From Tigriopus japonicus (lineage: Eukaryota > Arthropoda > Copepoda > Harpacticoida > Harpacticidae), in contig JAAGOF010000203.1 of the NCBI GenBank assembly GCA_010645155.1, positions 182,300 through 246,299 on the forward strand: a stretch of 64,000 nt of DNA. The letters run 5' to 3'. Of this stretch, positions 54,029-64,000 are shown piece by piece. The position numbers and the translations under genes were made by a program. Within the stretch, counting starts at the first letter, position 1, and each line of letters begins with the position of its first letter. The notes below the pieces were generated by a model. That model did no database searches and was not told the origin of the DNA. It saw nothing but the letters and a program-made list of their open reading frames with translations.

Positions 54029-54689
54029 CATTGTACGTACCGGTATAGACTCTCGAAGTTCAAGACGTGGAATGCAATGCATGCTAGTGCTAAATAGACC
54101 CCCTGTACCTGTTGGCACTTCCAGTGTGGGAGACTCCCAACCCACCAGGGACCCCTAGAATAGCAACTCTGAAGTTGAAACCGCAAACAGGCAGTGCACG
54201 CATGCACGAGCAAGCCAACTTGTCTCAAATCAACCAAGTCAAGGAATTTATAAGACACGGAAGACTCTTCTCTGGTGTTCAGCTGTGGATTTCTTATAAA
54301 TCGAATTCCATTCAAATAAATGACTTTCTTTTAATAAGATTGAATAAACAATCGTTGTTTGTTGAATTTCACCACCATACGTTCCTCTGTTCACGAGAAA
54401 AAAACGTTTCGAAATTTGTAATGGTTGCAGTACATACGGTCGGAAACGAGAGAAAATTTGACCTTCCATTGGTCCTTTTGGACGGTTGTAGGTCAAATTG
54501 TTCGGTCAGAAAAGCACGCTATGCTCTATGCTTCAAATTGATCTTATTGGTAGAAATTTCAGTGGATTAAGTTGAAATTGAGCATTTGAGTTTTGAATTG
54601 CTAGTCAGACAACTGGTATAATTCGATTTTTCATTGGTTAGCCCAGAATTCGAAAAAAATAGGAGTATTCAATACGTCCCCGAAACGTT
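54029..54689. other. No feature recognised
   Basis: The open frame 54112-54570 shows no family motif. Nothing else supported. Confidence 0.35.
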
Positions 54690-55180
54690 TATGGCAATCA
54701 AAGATCATAAAAATTTCTAAATCTTAATGTTATGGTAAATTGTATTAGTTAATCTCACGTTGGGCATCGTTTATTGATTTTTCATCGAATTTAATGAGCA
54801 ACGTTATTGTTTGCTGTATTCCAACTCTCTGTTCCCCCTGTAACTTTAACACCCACTTATGAAAAAATATTTTTAAAGTTGGAATAGTTAAATGATTATT
54901 TTAGCAAGAAATGGGAATTCAGACCAAAAGGGACAATTTTCCAAAACCGATTTTTTTTTTACAAAAGGAGGGATTTTTTGAAATAAAAATGGATTTATTG
55001 CAAATTCAAAACAATAGGGAAAGAAGTTGTTGCACAGGTTTTTGGACCCAACAATCTTCAACTTTGGTGTGAAATTCCAGTGTTTATAGTGCATGTCTAT
55101 TTTGGTTTTGGTAGGCATAATTGAAACTGAAACAAAAAAGCCCTTCTAGGGCAATCGCTAGTTTCAGTAAAATTCTTGTA
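54690..55180 (+). repeat. Dispersed repeat R, copy 2
   Basis: The left part (54698-54795) matches 61536-61625; the right part (54850-55180) matches 9880-10345. Confidence 0.6.
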
Positions 55181-55476
55181 AATCTTAAGGGATAAACATT
55201 TCATTTGGTTAAAATATAATGCTGGGTCTCTTACATGACTTCAAATTAGTAGGAAAAATACCTTTTTACACATTTGCCATGAAAAATATGGGACGCCAAT
55301 CCTTCAATTTTTTTGTTTTCCATGGATAATTTTTTTCCTCATTAAAAGTTGTTAATTCACAAGTTTTCAACTAGTTTTGCAAAATAGTAGAAAAATATAA
55401 CTTGTTTCAGTCTCAGCAAAATTAAATTAGAAATACAAATTTCAAAATCTACAAATGACATCCCAAAATGTTTAAA

Positions 55477-55730
55477 GAAAATGGTGCTACGATCCAAGTG
55501 GACTGTATGGAACTAGTTGGAAGCGAGGAGATGAACTACAAGTCGAACCAACGATCCTTCACGGTTAAAACGATTGATTTATTTCGGGTTTCTTTTTTCT
55601 ACACAATTTTCCCGTCACTTTCCTCTTTTCTTCCCTCCAGCTCTCTCCTTCCCGAACCGGTTTTTCCCGAGTTCTCCGGGTGAGCGAGCATCAGGGTTAC
55701 CATTTCTGTATCTTCGATTTCGTGTCTCCA
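55477..55730 (-). repeat. BEL 3' LTR
   Basis: 254 bp on the minus strand from TGGAGACACG. The polyprotein stop (55697-55699) falls inside it. Confidence 0.9.
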
Positions 55731-58700
55731 TCCTCCCCCCGCTCGTTCATCCGGACCATGAGAGCATGCAAAGGACCCTCTTCTCGATTGAGAGGACATA
55801 CCTTGGTGATAGGCCTGGTGGTGATTCCCGTGTCGGTCTTCACTGACACTGCTCGGACCAATCCATCTAGTCCTGGGTGAGTGGCTTCCACCACACCTAA
55901 CTTCCATCGAGAGCGCGGTTCGGGACTTCCAACTAGGAGGACAGAGTCCCCAACCTTTAGATTGTTTTTCAGAGTTGCCCACTTCTTTCGAGCAAGGAGA
56001 TTTGGCAAGTACTGAATCGTCCATCTTTCCCAGACTTTGTCAATGACACTTTGGACATAACGGAAGTGGTCACGAGGATCCAGTCGCGGGTAATCTCCAG
56101 GTGGTACTGTGGCATTTGATCGTAGAAGGAGGAAATGGTTTGGGGTAAGGGCCCGACAATCTCCTGGGTCAGAGCTTTCATAGGTCAGAGGTCTGGAGTT
56201 GAGAAACCCAGTCACCTCACACAGAACTGTTCTGAGCTCGGATTCGCGCAAGTGTCTTCTGACTGTCTGTTCCTCATCCAAAACATTCATCATGGCAGTC
56301 TTGGCTGATTTTACAAGTGCCTCGTGTACACCTCCCCAATGTGGTGCTCCTGGGGGTTGGAATTTCCATGTGATCTTGTTAGAATTAAGGAAGGCGTAAC
56401 CGGGGCCACTACGTCCTTCTAACTCTGCTAACAAGTTGGCTGCCCCCACGAAATTCGTTCCATTGTCGCTATAGATGAGATGAGGTTTACCCCGCAAGCT
56501 GATAAAGTTCCTTAGAACATTGAGGAAATCTGGCGTCGAAAGAGACGGTGCTACCTCAATGTGTACAGCCCTTATTGTCATACATGTGAAGATTGACCCC
56601 CACCTTTTCTCGATCTTATTCCTCGACACCAGTACCTCCATCGGGCCAAAGAAGTCTACCGATGTGTAGAAGAATGGAGGTCGCCCTGAGGCAAGTCTTT
56701 CCTCTGGAAGAGTGGCCATTTCCTGAGTAGCTGGACGAGCATTCATTTTCTGACAATGTTCACACTCACGACGGGCCAACTTGACGGCCTCTCGGCCCCG
56801 TAGAACCCAATATTCTTGTCTCAGGAGACCCAACCCATGGTTAACTCCTGGGTGGTGGTGACGCTGATGGCTCTCTTTGACGATGAGTTTGGTAAAAAGG
56901 TGTTTTGGGTCAAGGATGATTGGAAACTTTTGATCATATCCTATCTGAGCGTGGCTCAACCGGCCTCTTGCACGAAGTAATCCCTCTGGGTCCACAAAGG
57001 GGGACAGTTCAAGGAGCCTTGAAGCTCTTTGAAGTTTCTTTCCCTCACGCAAGAGCTTCCGTTCCTCAGGGAACATTTCCATCTGAGCTTGAACGATCAG
57101 CTTCGTCAATGTCCCATCTGAATGTTTCGCCCTCCAATTTTCAAGAGCTTCCTGAATGGTTTTTGTCTGGTTTTCAACCAATTGACTTTGGCTCACATGA
57201 ACTTGAATAAACTTGGCCCTCATTTCCTCGGTTGTTTTCGCTACCTTGGCGTTCTCTGGCCAGGACTCTAACCCATGCAACAGGAATGATGGTCCAGAGA
57301 GCCAAAGTTCTGGCAAATCAACCGTTTTACTTGCCCTTGTTGCTAGATCGGCTGGGTTAAGCATGCCTGGAACGTGGCGCCATTCCTGTGCTTTGGTCAT
57401 TGTCTGAATTTCGCCCACTCGGACAGCCACAAATGGTTTGAAGGTCTGAGCACAGTTGTGGATCCATGCTTGTACAACTTGGCTATCTGTCCAATAAAAG
57501 GTAGAGTCTATCTTGAACCTGAGTGTTTGGGTCAAGTATTTGGCAAGCCTTGTAGCAAGAACTGCACCTTGCAGCTCGAGCTTGGGGATAGTCTTAGGCT
57601 TCTTTGAGGAAACCCTTGTTTTTGAGCAGATCAACCTTACGACTACGTTTCCTCTACAGTCTTGGCTTCTTAGGTAGGCCACAGCTCCAAATGCCTGTTC
57701 TGATGCATCACAGAACAAGTGGAGCCCCTTGTGTACATCATCCACTCCCAAGGGCAAAAGGCAGCGCGGAAACTTGATCTGATAGAGCTCCTGGAGGCTA
57801 TTGATCCAACCAGACCACCATTCACGTGACTCTTCAGGCACTGGATCATCCCAGTCCAGGTTTTGGACCACAAGCCCCTTCATCTTTATCTTCCCAGATA
57901 CTGTCACTGGAGAGATGAGACCCTGGGGGTCAAAGAGCCCAGCCAGTTTACTTAGGAGCCCTCTTCTTGTGAATGTTGGGGCAGTCCCTTTTTCCACTTG
58001 GAATGTGATGCAATCCTGAACTGGATTCCAGACTGATCCAAGTACCTTGGTATCATCTTGGTGAAGAGGTACGTTCTCAGTTGTGACTCCATCCACAGCT
58101 CTCAAGACAACTGTGCTGTTGGAGGTCCAGCCACGAAGATTGAAGTTGCCATCCAACAACACATGCCTGACCTTTGACGCGACTTCAATTGCATGTGTTT
58201 CATCCGCGAAGCTGTCAAGATAATCGTCCACATAGAACTGGGTTTTGATTGTTTGTTTGATCTCATCTGAGCATTGAGAATCATCAACGGCCCTGTGTAA
58301 GGTACTAATAGCCAGGCATGGGGACGGGGAGTCCCCAAATACAACACCTGTCATCTGGAATGTCTGAGGTGGTTGGTCTTGTGAGTCTCTCCACAAAAAC
58401 CGGTGGTACCTGGCGTCCTCTTCCTTCATGGTGATTCGTGAGAACATGGCCTCAATATCGGCTGTGACAGCTACTTCCTGCTCCCTGAATCGGATGAGCA
58501 CATCCAATAACTCACACTGAAGGGGAGGGCCAGTGAGAAGACAATCGTTAAGACTCTTCCCATGAAATCGAGCAGCTGAGTCAAAGACAACGCGAACTTT
58601 CTTGCCATCCTTTTTCCATACCCCATGATGTGGTAGAAATGCCTGGTCTGGATGAGCAAGCTCCAAAGAATCCTCTACAAGCTTGGCATAACCATTATTG

Positions 58701-61216
58701 ATGGTTGTTTGAATGGCTTTCAGATAAGCATTGTGGAAGGTGGGATCCTGGAGAAATCTCTTTTCAAGACCTGCTAAACGTTTCTCGGCAACCACTTTAT
58801 TGTTCTTGGGCTTCTCCACCCCTGGGATCCAAGGAAGGGCCACCTCGTACCCTGGACCGGTCTCTAGCTTCTGGATTCCTGCTTGAATCATCTCCAGAGC
58901 ATACTGGTCTTGCAGGGAGTGACAAGCTTGACCTTCTGTGCCTTCAGATCCATAGGACTCTGTTTCAAAAAAACGGTGTAGACACTCATTCAACCCGACC
59001 ACCCCAGATTCCTGATCGATTGAGTGAGTGAAGTTGACCAATCTGTCTTTGACACTTGGTCCACCTTCTGTTTGTCCGCGACACACCCACCCTAAGCGGG
59101 TCCTGAAGGCATAGGGGTCACCTGGTGATCCATGTCGAAACTCAAGGGGTTGAATGAGGTGCCCATTGTCTAGACCAATCAGCATCTGAACCTTGTCCTC
59201 GTTGGTTGATAGGTTGAGGTCCTTGAGATGCTTCCAACGGCCTTTTACGTCCTTCCATGACGAGCCAACAAGGCCTTGGCACACATTGGGGTGAGTTCTT
59301 GCACGGATCCTGAACCTTCCACCCTTTACCCCAGACACGTCAATGTTGAAGATCTTTGAAGGGAACTCCGTCGATCCTGACGCCCCATTTACAAACAATC
59401 TTCCTTCCTTGCCCTTGATGTTACCAACCCTTTTGATGGCACTTTCTGATATAAATGTGGTATCAGACCCTTCGTCAATTAATGCATTGAGGACCACCCT
59501 TCCATTTGGTCCATAGCACGTCACGGGCACCATGCCCAAAATGATGCTCATCCCAGTATTGGAACTGTTGGTTGAGGCTCTTTCCCCTGGATCCTTGCCA
59601 TTGTTGTCAGTCCCAATATTCTTGTGTATTAGGGCTTGGTGATATCTTGGGCAATTGTCGACTCCACATCTTTGCTTGTTTCTACATTCGGCCAGGGAAT
59701 GGCCTTGCCTCAGACAGCCAAAGCAAAGGTTCTTGGACAAAACGAGTTCCATCCTTCCTGGCAGAGGGATTTTCTTGAAAGATGGGCAATCCACTGCCCT
59801 GTGGTCACCATTACACTGAGGGCATACTCGAAATACTTGTGTGGATGTATTACTCCTCGATAGGTTTATTGGGATTTCCTTGGAAGTTAGCCCACTTGCA
59901 GTGTTTTGGCTGAATCGACGCAACTTCTTGACGCGCTCCAACAACCACTTGCTCAACCCCAGCAACCTGTTTCTATCCGGAAGGCGTTCCGCATAAGTAT
60001 CCCATGCAAAATAGGTGTCTTGGTCTAATTTCCTTTCGATCACTCGAACCAAATGTCCCCACAATGAATCTCCTTCTCCAATCATCTCGCTCACCGTGAG
60101 CAGATGCCCTTGTAAAGAAAAGGAGAACTTGGAGAGGCTCACCAGGTCTCTGGCCTTCACCTTTGGCAAGTTTTCGATCTCCCTTTGGTGTGCTTCAACT
60201 AGGAGAACCGGGTCTCCATAGACCTCCCCAAGAACTCGCAAGGCTTCCAAGTAATGCTCACTTTTGTTTCCATATCCAGCAATGAGGATTCTGGCCTCGC
60301 CCTCGAGAGAGGCCTTAAGGAGGCCCATCTTCTCTACAGGAGACTTGTTTGTCTCATGGACCAATGACTGAAAGGCATTGGACCATTCCTCAAATTGGAT
60401 AACATCACCATTGAATTTTGGCATCTTGACATCAATTGTGGTTCTTGCACCTGACCCCAATCCGGTACCAATTGAAGCAGAAGTCATCCATGATGGTCTT
60501 GGTCCGGAGCGATGGGTTGGTTCATCCTCATTACCGATGGCTGACTCATCTTCAAAGTCTTTCGTCCTTTGTCTCAGTACATGCTCTTCAGTTCTGATCA
60601 GGCTGGTTACAGGATCATAAGCTTTATCATGATCAGCTTCTTGCAATGGCTCCCGATTCTGTACTTCAGTTAGGTTTGTTTGGTCATCCTGTTTCTCCAC
60701 AAGGCGGAAATTTCTTAGCTTTGCCTGATCAGAACCAAACACCGTAGAAGCCTCATCCATTCGACGTTCTAAATGGTCCAGGACCTCGGCCTTGATTTCC
60801 ATGACGCGAGTGCTCTGTTCGTGGAGGTAATCTTCGACCTTTGAGCATTCATTTTCATCCTCATTCATCTCTTTATGACCCCTGACTATCTCATTGAGGC
60901 ACAAGAGATGATCTTCAACTTCTCTTAACTTCATCCTGAGGAGGGTCCTGGATCGTTGTCGTGTTGTGTATAAGTAACCAGTTAGATCGTTAATCGTCCT
61001 TGTAATGGCGCGCTTCTGAGTGGCCATGTCACGACGAACGTCCTTTTGTGGTCTTGGGAGTGCTCCCTGAGATGAGGTACCAACTGCCTCAGCGGGTGTG
61101 ACTCTCATGGCATCCCCAATTTCGATCAACGAGGCTGTGGCCTCTGCGGCCTCTCCCACTTGGCCTGCATTGGGCGTGACCACCGTGGCCTCGTCCAAGT
61201 CGTCCTTGTTACTCAT
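55697..61216 (-). CDS. gag-pol: BEL/Pao Gag-Pol polyprotein
   Basis: 1839 codons from the first real ATG (61216, MSNKDDLDEA); the frame is open a little further upstream into the LTR but without ATG. In order: coiled, charged N-terminus; Gag core (KMPKFNGDVIQFEEWSNAF, about 262); Cys-His knuckles (CPQCNGDHRAVDC about 462, CFGCLRQGHSLAEC about 496); aspartic protease (LIDEGSDTTFI, about 580); reverse transcriptase with FYVDDYLDSF (about 994); RNase H (LFCDASEQAFGAV, about 1168; FYWTDSQVV); integrase zinc finger (HHHPGVNH...CEHC, about 1449); integrase core Asp (SVDFFGP, about 1519), Asp (YSDNGTNF, about 1582), Glu (GGVHEALVK, about 1628); and a C-terminal chromatin- or DNA-binding-like domain (VGDSVLLVG). 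Every catalytic residue is present. Confidence 0.94.
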   Translation of the reverse strand: MSNKDDLDEATVVTPNAGQVGEAAEATASLIEIGDAMRVTPAEAVGTSSQGALPRPQKDVRRDMATQKRAITRTINDLTGYLYTTRQRSRTLLRMKLREVEDHLLCLNEIVRGHKEMNEDENECSKVEDYLHEQSTRVMEIKAEVLDHLERRMDEASTVFGSDQAKLRNFRLVEKQDDQTNLTEVQNREPLQEADHDKAYDPVTSLIRTEEHVLRQRTKDFEDESAIGNEDEPTHRSGPRPSWMTSASIGTGLGSGARTTIDVKMPKFNGDVIQFEEWSNAFQSLVHETNKSPVEKMGLLKASLEGEARILIAGYGNKSEHYLEALRVLGEVYGDPVLLVEAHQREIENLPKVKARDLVSLSKFSFSLQGHLLTVSEMIGEGDSLWGHLVRVIERKLDQDTYFAWDTYAERLPDRNRLLGLSKWLLERVKKLRRFSQNTASGLTSKEIPINLSRSNTSTQVFRVCPQCNGDHRAVDCPSFKKIPLPGRMELVLSKNLCFGCLRQGHSLAECRNKQRCGVDNCPRYHQALIHKNIGTDNNGKDPGERASTNSSNTGMSIILGMVPVTCYGPNGRVVLNALIDEGSDTTFISESAIKRVGNIKGKEGRLFVNGASGSTEFPSKIFNIDVSGVKGGRFRIRARTHPNVCQGLVGSSWKDVKGRWKHLKDLNLSTNEDKVQMLIGLDNGHLIQPLEFRHGSPGDPYAFRTRLGWVCRGQTEGGPSVKDRLVNFTHSIDQESGVVGLNECLHRFFETESYGSEGTEGQACHSLQDQYALEMIQAGIQKLETGPGYEVALPWIPGVEKPKNNKVVAEKRLAGLEKRFLQDPTFHNAYLKAIQTTINNGYAKLVEDSLELAHPDQAFLPHHGVWKKDGKKVRVVFDSAARFHGKSLNDCLLTGPPLQCELLDVLIRFREQEVAVTADIEAMFSRITMKEEDARYHRFLWRDSQDQPPQTFQMTGVVFGDSPSPCLAISTLHRAVDDSQCSDEIKQTIKTQFYVDDYLDSFADETHAIEVASKVRHVLLDGNFNLRGWTSNSTVVLRAVDGVTTENVPLHQDDTKVLGSVWNPVQDCITFQVEKGTAPTFTRRGLLSKLAGLFDPQGLISPVTVSGKIKMKGLVVQNLDWDDPVPEESREWWSGWINSLQELYQIKFPRCLLPLGVDDVHKGLHLFCDASEQAFGAVAYLRSQDCRGNVVVRLICSKTRVSSKKPKTIPKLELQGAVLATRLAKYLTQTLRFKIDSTFYWTDSQVVQAWIHNCAQTFKPFVAVRVGEIQTMTKAQEWRHVPGMLNPADLATRASKTVDLPELWLSGPSFLLHGLESWPENAKVAKTTEEMRAKFIQVHVSQSQLVENQTKTIQEALENWRAKHSDGTLTKLIVQAQMEMFPEERKLLREGKKLQRASRLLELSPFVDPEGLLRARGRLSHAQIGYDQKFPIILDPKHLFTKLIVKESHQRHHHPGVNHGLGLLRQEYWVLRGREAVKLARRECEHCQKMNARPATQEMATLPEERLASGRPPFFYTSVDFFGPMEVLVSRNKIEKRWGSIFTCMTIRAVHIEVAPSLSTPDFLNVLRNFISLRGKPHLIYSDNGTNFVGAANLLAELEGRSGPGYAFLNSNKITWKFQPPGAPHWGGVHEALVKSAKTAMMNVLDEEQTVRRHLRESELRTVLCEVTGFLNSRPLTYESSDPGDCRALTPNHFLLLRSNATVPPGDYPRLDPRDHFRYVQSVIDKVWERWTIQYLPNLLARKKWATLKNNLKVGDSVLLVGSPEPRSRWKLGVVEATHPGLDGLVRAVSVKTDTGITTRPITKVCPLNREEGPLHALMVRMNERGEDGDTKSKIQKW

Positions 61217-61262
61217 GACCCGACTGTAAAAGACGTGGGTCGTGACTCGTTCTCCTCCGAAA

Positions 61263-61279
61263 TCCGGCTCGAAGGACCA
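61263..61279 (-). other. BEL primer-binding site (tRNA-Tyr)
   Basis: 17 nt complementary to the 3' end of eukaryotic tRNA-Tyr including CCA, immediately inside the 5' LTR. Confidence 0.85.
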
Positions 61280-61533
61280 GAAAATGGTGCTACGATCCAA
61301 GTGGACTGTATGGAACTAGTTGGAAGCGAGGAGATGAACTACAAGTCGAACCAACGATCCTTCACGGTTAAAACGATTGATTTATTTCGGGTTTCTTTTT
61401 TCTACACAATTTTCCCGTCACTTTCCTCTGTTCTTCCCTCCAGCTCTCTCCTTCCCGAACCGGTTTTTCCCGAGTTCTCCGGGTGAGCGAGCATCAGGGT
61501 TACCATTTCTGTATCTTCGATTTCGTGTCTCCA
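61280..61533 (-). repeat. BEL 5' LTR
   Basis: 254 bp; one visible difference from the 3' LTR (CTCTGTTC versus CTCTTTTC). Confidence 0.9.
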
Positions 61534-61690
61534 GTAATCAAAGATATCTTAAAAATTTCTAAATCTGAATGTTTTGGTAAATTGGATGAGTTAATCTCAC
61601 GTAGGGCATCGTTTATTGATTTTTGATATATTCTGGTTTTGGTAGGCATAATTGAAACTGAAACAGAAAAGCCCTTTTAGGGCCACTGTA
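61534..61690 (+). repeat. Dispersed repeat R, copy 3 (deleted)
   Basis: Contains the left block and the final block (TTTTGGTAGGCATAATTGAA) of R with the middle missing. Confidence 0.6.
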
Positions 61691-62266
61691 GCCTCTTATT
61701 TGATTTAAAAATTTAGCAATTTTCCATTTTCCAATAATCTCTTAAACTTTTTGACTAAAAACCTAAATAAGGACTAATATGGCTACACTCGAACTAAATC
61801 GAGTTCAAGTTCCATCAGTACTTTTTTAGACAGTCGAAAAAAGCAACCTCAAGCGGCATTTATTATATGGCAGATGTAGAGGCATTCCTAAACACAACAC
61901 TTCACTTTGGTAAGTTTGAATGCTTTGGGTACATGTTTAAAACGCACACCTTAACAAAATAACTTCAATTTGGTACCTTGACATTGAAAAATGATATTGG
62001 AAGTCTTAAAACATTTCAATAGGGCAAAGCTAAGCACTAATACGTCAAAGAATATTCAAGAGTGGACAAAATGTATGCTTTGAACATCAATTTCTTCAAC
62101 TATTTTAGAGGTAGACCTGTGGATTAATCCTCACAAACTGTTTAATCTTATCATGGTCCTTATTTTTTAAATTAGTTGTTTGCACAAGTGAAGAACTTTA
62201 AATATGGTTTAAATGACCTTATGTAGAGTTTTGCCTTTGACCTAATTACCAGAATTCAAATACATT
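61691..62266. other. No gene recognised
   Basis: AT-rich. 62210-62275 is a relic of the TTTTTGCCCGTG repeat family. Confidence 0.35.
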
Positions 62267-62520
62267 CTAGGTGTCCAAAAATTGACGGTGCATCGGAAAA
62301 AATAGATTTTCAATGGCTTAAAGACACGTTAGAGAAAAATATACTTTTGCAGATATGATTATAGTTCAGTCGCAAGTATCTTGGAACCCTTTCTAAGACT
62401 TCTTGTATCAAGCTATTCAAGTTATTGGCTGGGCGTGATGGTATGTGCTTTTTATTTTTTCTCGGCCTCACTTTGCGTTTTTGACATAAGTTGAAAATAT
62501 GCTCATACTTCACATATACC

Positions 62521-62685
62521 AAGAACCACTGTACTTCAGGACGGTTTTCAAAAAAACACACTAGGTCCGATCACTGTACTAAAATGTGAGGTTTTTGCAA
62601 CAAATATATTGTTCCGTTGAATTTCCTTTGTACTAATCGGACCTAGTGTGTATTTTGAAAGTAATCCTGGCTTGAGCCATCCTTG
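62521..62685. mobile_element. MITE family f, copy 2 (165 bp)
   Basis: Same length and order as 21207-21371; flanks CATATACC and CATAAACC agree at 7 of 8. Confidence 0.88.
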
Positions 62686-62939
62686 CATAAACCCTTCAAG
62701 TTTTTAACATACTTCAGATCAAGGCTCTTCTATGATTGTTTCTCTTGCCTCCTGTACAATATTGAGTTGATATCAGAAGATTTAGAAGTTCCTTGGAGTG
62801 AATGATTATTGAAGTGTCCTTCCAAGACCAATTTGCAATACCTTTGTAACCTGCTTTGTCTGATACAGTCTGAACCAATCAAATATTGTGGCAAGCATAT
62901 GAAACTGTGGTTTCCAATAAGTAAGTAAGTAATTTATTT

Positions 62940-63610
62940 CATAAGGACAGGAAAGAAATATTCATACATTTTTTTTTTACATCTTGGGTCAAAAATATTC
63001 ATCAATCAGCCCTCATAGGAAGCCGAAAATCCCAAAAGGATACATGACACGGCTACCTCAGAAAATACATGAAAATAAGTAAGCAAATAACAAAAGAGGG
63101 GGGGGGGGTGCAGAGAGGGGCGGGGGACAAAATTAGCTGACAATTCATTATGTGTTTATAATTTTAGAAGTAAAACGGCAAACCCTGCAATTTGTCACAA
63201 AGCACGTATCATTGTAAAGGTTTAGGAAAAAGTCTTTGGATGCGCCAAGTTCTTCGATCTTGTTGTAGTTATTACATGCATCCTGTAGAACACTGGGATT
63301 TAAAGAGCTCTCAACTTTGTCATTTGATCTAGTCGATGACACTCTGACTTTTATTCGATTTCGAACCATGTCGGATCCTATTCCTGATAGAGCCTTGGAA
63401 ACCACTAGGTGTTGATTTATGTGTAAGGCATCTGTAAGACGGAGGATTCCAGCTTTTTTATACAAAGGAGCACTGTGAGAACACTGTCGCCTACAAAATA
63501 TTGTTTTCAATGCTCTGTTTAGAGTGACTTGCAGTCGGTGTTCATTGAGTTTTGTTAATAGGGACATCCAAGCTGTGCATGCAATAGGATAAGCCTTTTT
63601 CAAAACACTT
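62940..63610 (-). pseudogene. LINE 3' end (family E), RT C-terminus
   Basis: The frame 63603-63148 has IACTAWMSLLTKLNEHRLQ, NRALKTIF and APLYKKAGILRLTDALHINQ, the usual region after the RT thumb. The 3' end carries simple repeats (TAAGTAAG at 62930, poly-G at 63097). 5' truncated. Confidence 0.7.
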
Positions 63611-63835
63611 CCTTAAAGGATATTTTTTTAAATTTTAAAACATTTTTTGGTCTGAATGGCAAGGAAAAGCACGATGCACCATCAATTCCTGGGCACCTTG
63701 TATTCGGTATTGCATTTACATGGTGTCGAAGAGAAAACTGCGTGTCTCAATGAAAAAACTGAAACGGCTATAACTTTTCAAATTTTCATTTAATTTCAAC
63801 ATTCTGGGAGATTTAAAAAAAGGTAAATTTAACTA

Positions 63836-64000
63836 ATCTTCAATATGGCCGCCATCACCTGCAATTATTTCCTCCAAACGGCCATGGAAAGATTGCAGGT
63901 CTTCATGATGGTCCCCATTATCATGGCGTTCCACTCGGCCTCGACAGCAGCCTTCAGGGCGTCGATATTTCGGTGGGGCGAGGCGCAAGCTTTTCTATCA
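63836..64000 (-). pseudogene. maT/mariner-like transposase C-terminus, runs off the window
   Basis: The minus strand ends ...SPHRNIDALKAAVEAEWNAM, then CNLSMAVWRK or its shifted form with GDGGHIED and a stop near 63836. The ending style (NVxALKAAV...W, GGHIE) equals that of the DDxD transposases here. The catalytic part is outside the window. Confidence 0.65.

Larger units (their letters stand above)
55477..61533 (-). mobile_element. BEL/Pao LTR retrotransposon, apparently complete
   Basis: LTRs 55477-55730 and 61280-61533 (254 bp) differ at one position that I could see. The tRNA-Tyr primer site directly adjoins the 5' LTR and a purine-rich tract (55731-55742) adjoins the 3' LTR. A single gag-pol frame fills the interior. 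The octamer-type flanks seen elsewhere are absent, and the outside pentamers do not match (TTAAA versus GTAAT), so the insertion may have recombined. No env. Confidence 0.92.
62267..63703. mobile_element. Possible mariner-type element defined by inverted ends
   Basis: AGGTGTCCAAAAATTGACGG at 62271 and the inverse-like CATCAATTCCTGGGCACCTT near 63683 form imperfect inverted ends; the right one is followed by GTA. It contains MITE f copy 2 and a LINE fragment but no transposase. Confidence 0.4.

Noticed and set aside
54112..54570. 152-codon open frame as a gene
   Set aside because: No recognisable domain; composition like the surrounding AT-rich DNA; a competing frame lies on the other strand.
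56199..61486. Plus-strand open frames across the BEL element
   Set aside because: Antisense shadows of gag-pol.

Overview
This is eukaryotic, AT-rich, intron-bearing DNA with two assembly gaps (5508-5850 and 18946-19672). The mix of transposable elements points to an invertebrate, most likely an arthropod and perhaps a crustacean: maT/mariner-type DDxD transposases, a CsRn1-like Ty3/gypsy element, a BEL/Pao element, Jockey/CR1-like LINEs and many hAT-type MITEs. The species cannot be named from sequence alone. No rRNA, functional tRNA, CRISPR array or operon-like gene set was seen.

Host genes. The only clear host genes form a tandem cluster of HNK-1-type carbohydrate sulfotransferases (CHST8-14 family; type II Golgi enzymes). 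Gene A (14576-17145) and gene B (35814-36869) each have two exons and look intact. Gene C-D is broken. Its first exon (37947-38736) lacks its 5' end, is split by a 298-bp hAT element, and looks chimeric (B-like then A-like). Its second exon lies at 50200-50464, across an intron inflated to about 11.5 kb by insertions. A short unknown exon lies downstream of A and D and is repeated once more in a local duplication.

Layout. 1-3900: mostly unassigned, degenerate. 3907-7146: a long-TIR hAT-like element with 699-bp inverted ends. 7520-12580: a LINE (family A) split by a 3.9-kb hAT element that holds LINE-B pieces, a SINE and tandem repeats. 14576-17145: gene A, with an old hAT element in its intron. 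17254-23157: a duplicated block carrying two DD37D transposase copies, one of which later received extra hAT insertions. 23218-27010: a small MITE, a decayed mariner and a long LINE-B copy. 27150-34850: a deep nest in which a LINE (C) is cut by a foldback element and by a hAT element; the hAT holds a TA-type MITE that holds a complete gypsy element. 35814-50464: genes B and C-D, with the intron of C-D containing a shredded Helitron-type helicase, two mariners, several MITEs and a SINE. 51095-55180: LINE-B fragment, a minisatellite-bearing hAT element and a dispersed repeat. 55477-61533: an intact-looking BEL/Pao retrotransposon. 61534-64000: MITEs, a LINE 3' end and a mariner fragment at the edge.

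How it fits together. The sulfotransferase cluster grew by duplication and was then heavily invaded. At least fourteen insertions have 8-bp target duplications and YARNG-like or CAGGG-like ends, as expected for hAT transposition, yet no hAT transposase is visible, so mobilisation must have come from elsewhere. Several insertions have a matching empty site inside this same window, which gives an internal relative chronology. Calls rest on reading the sequence; family names for LINEs and MITEs are provisional.
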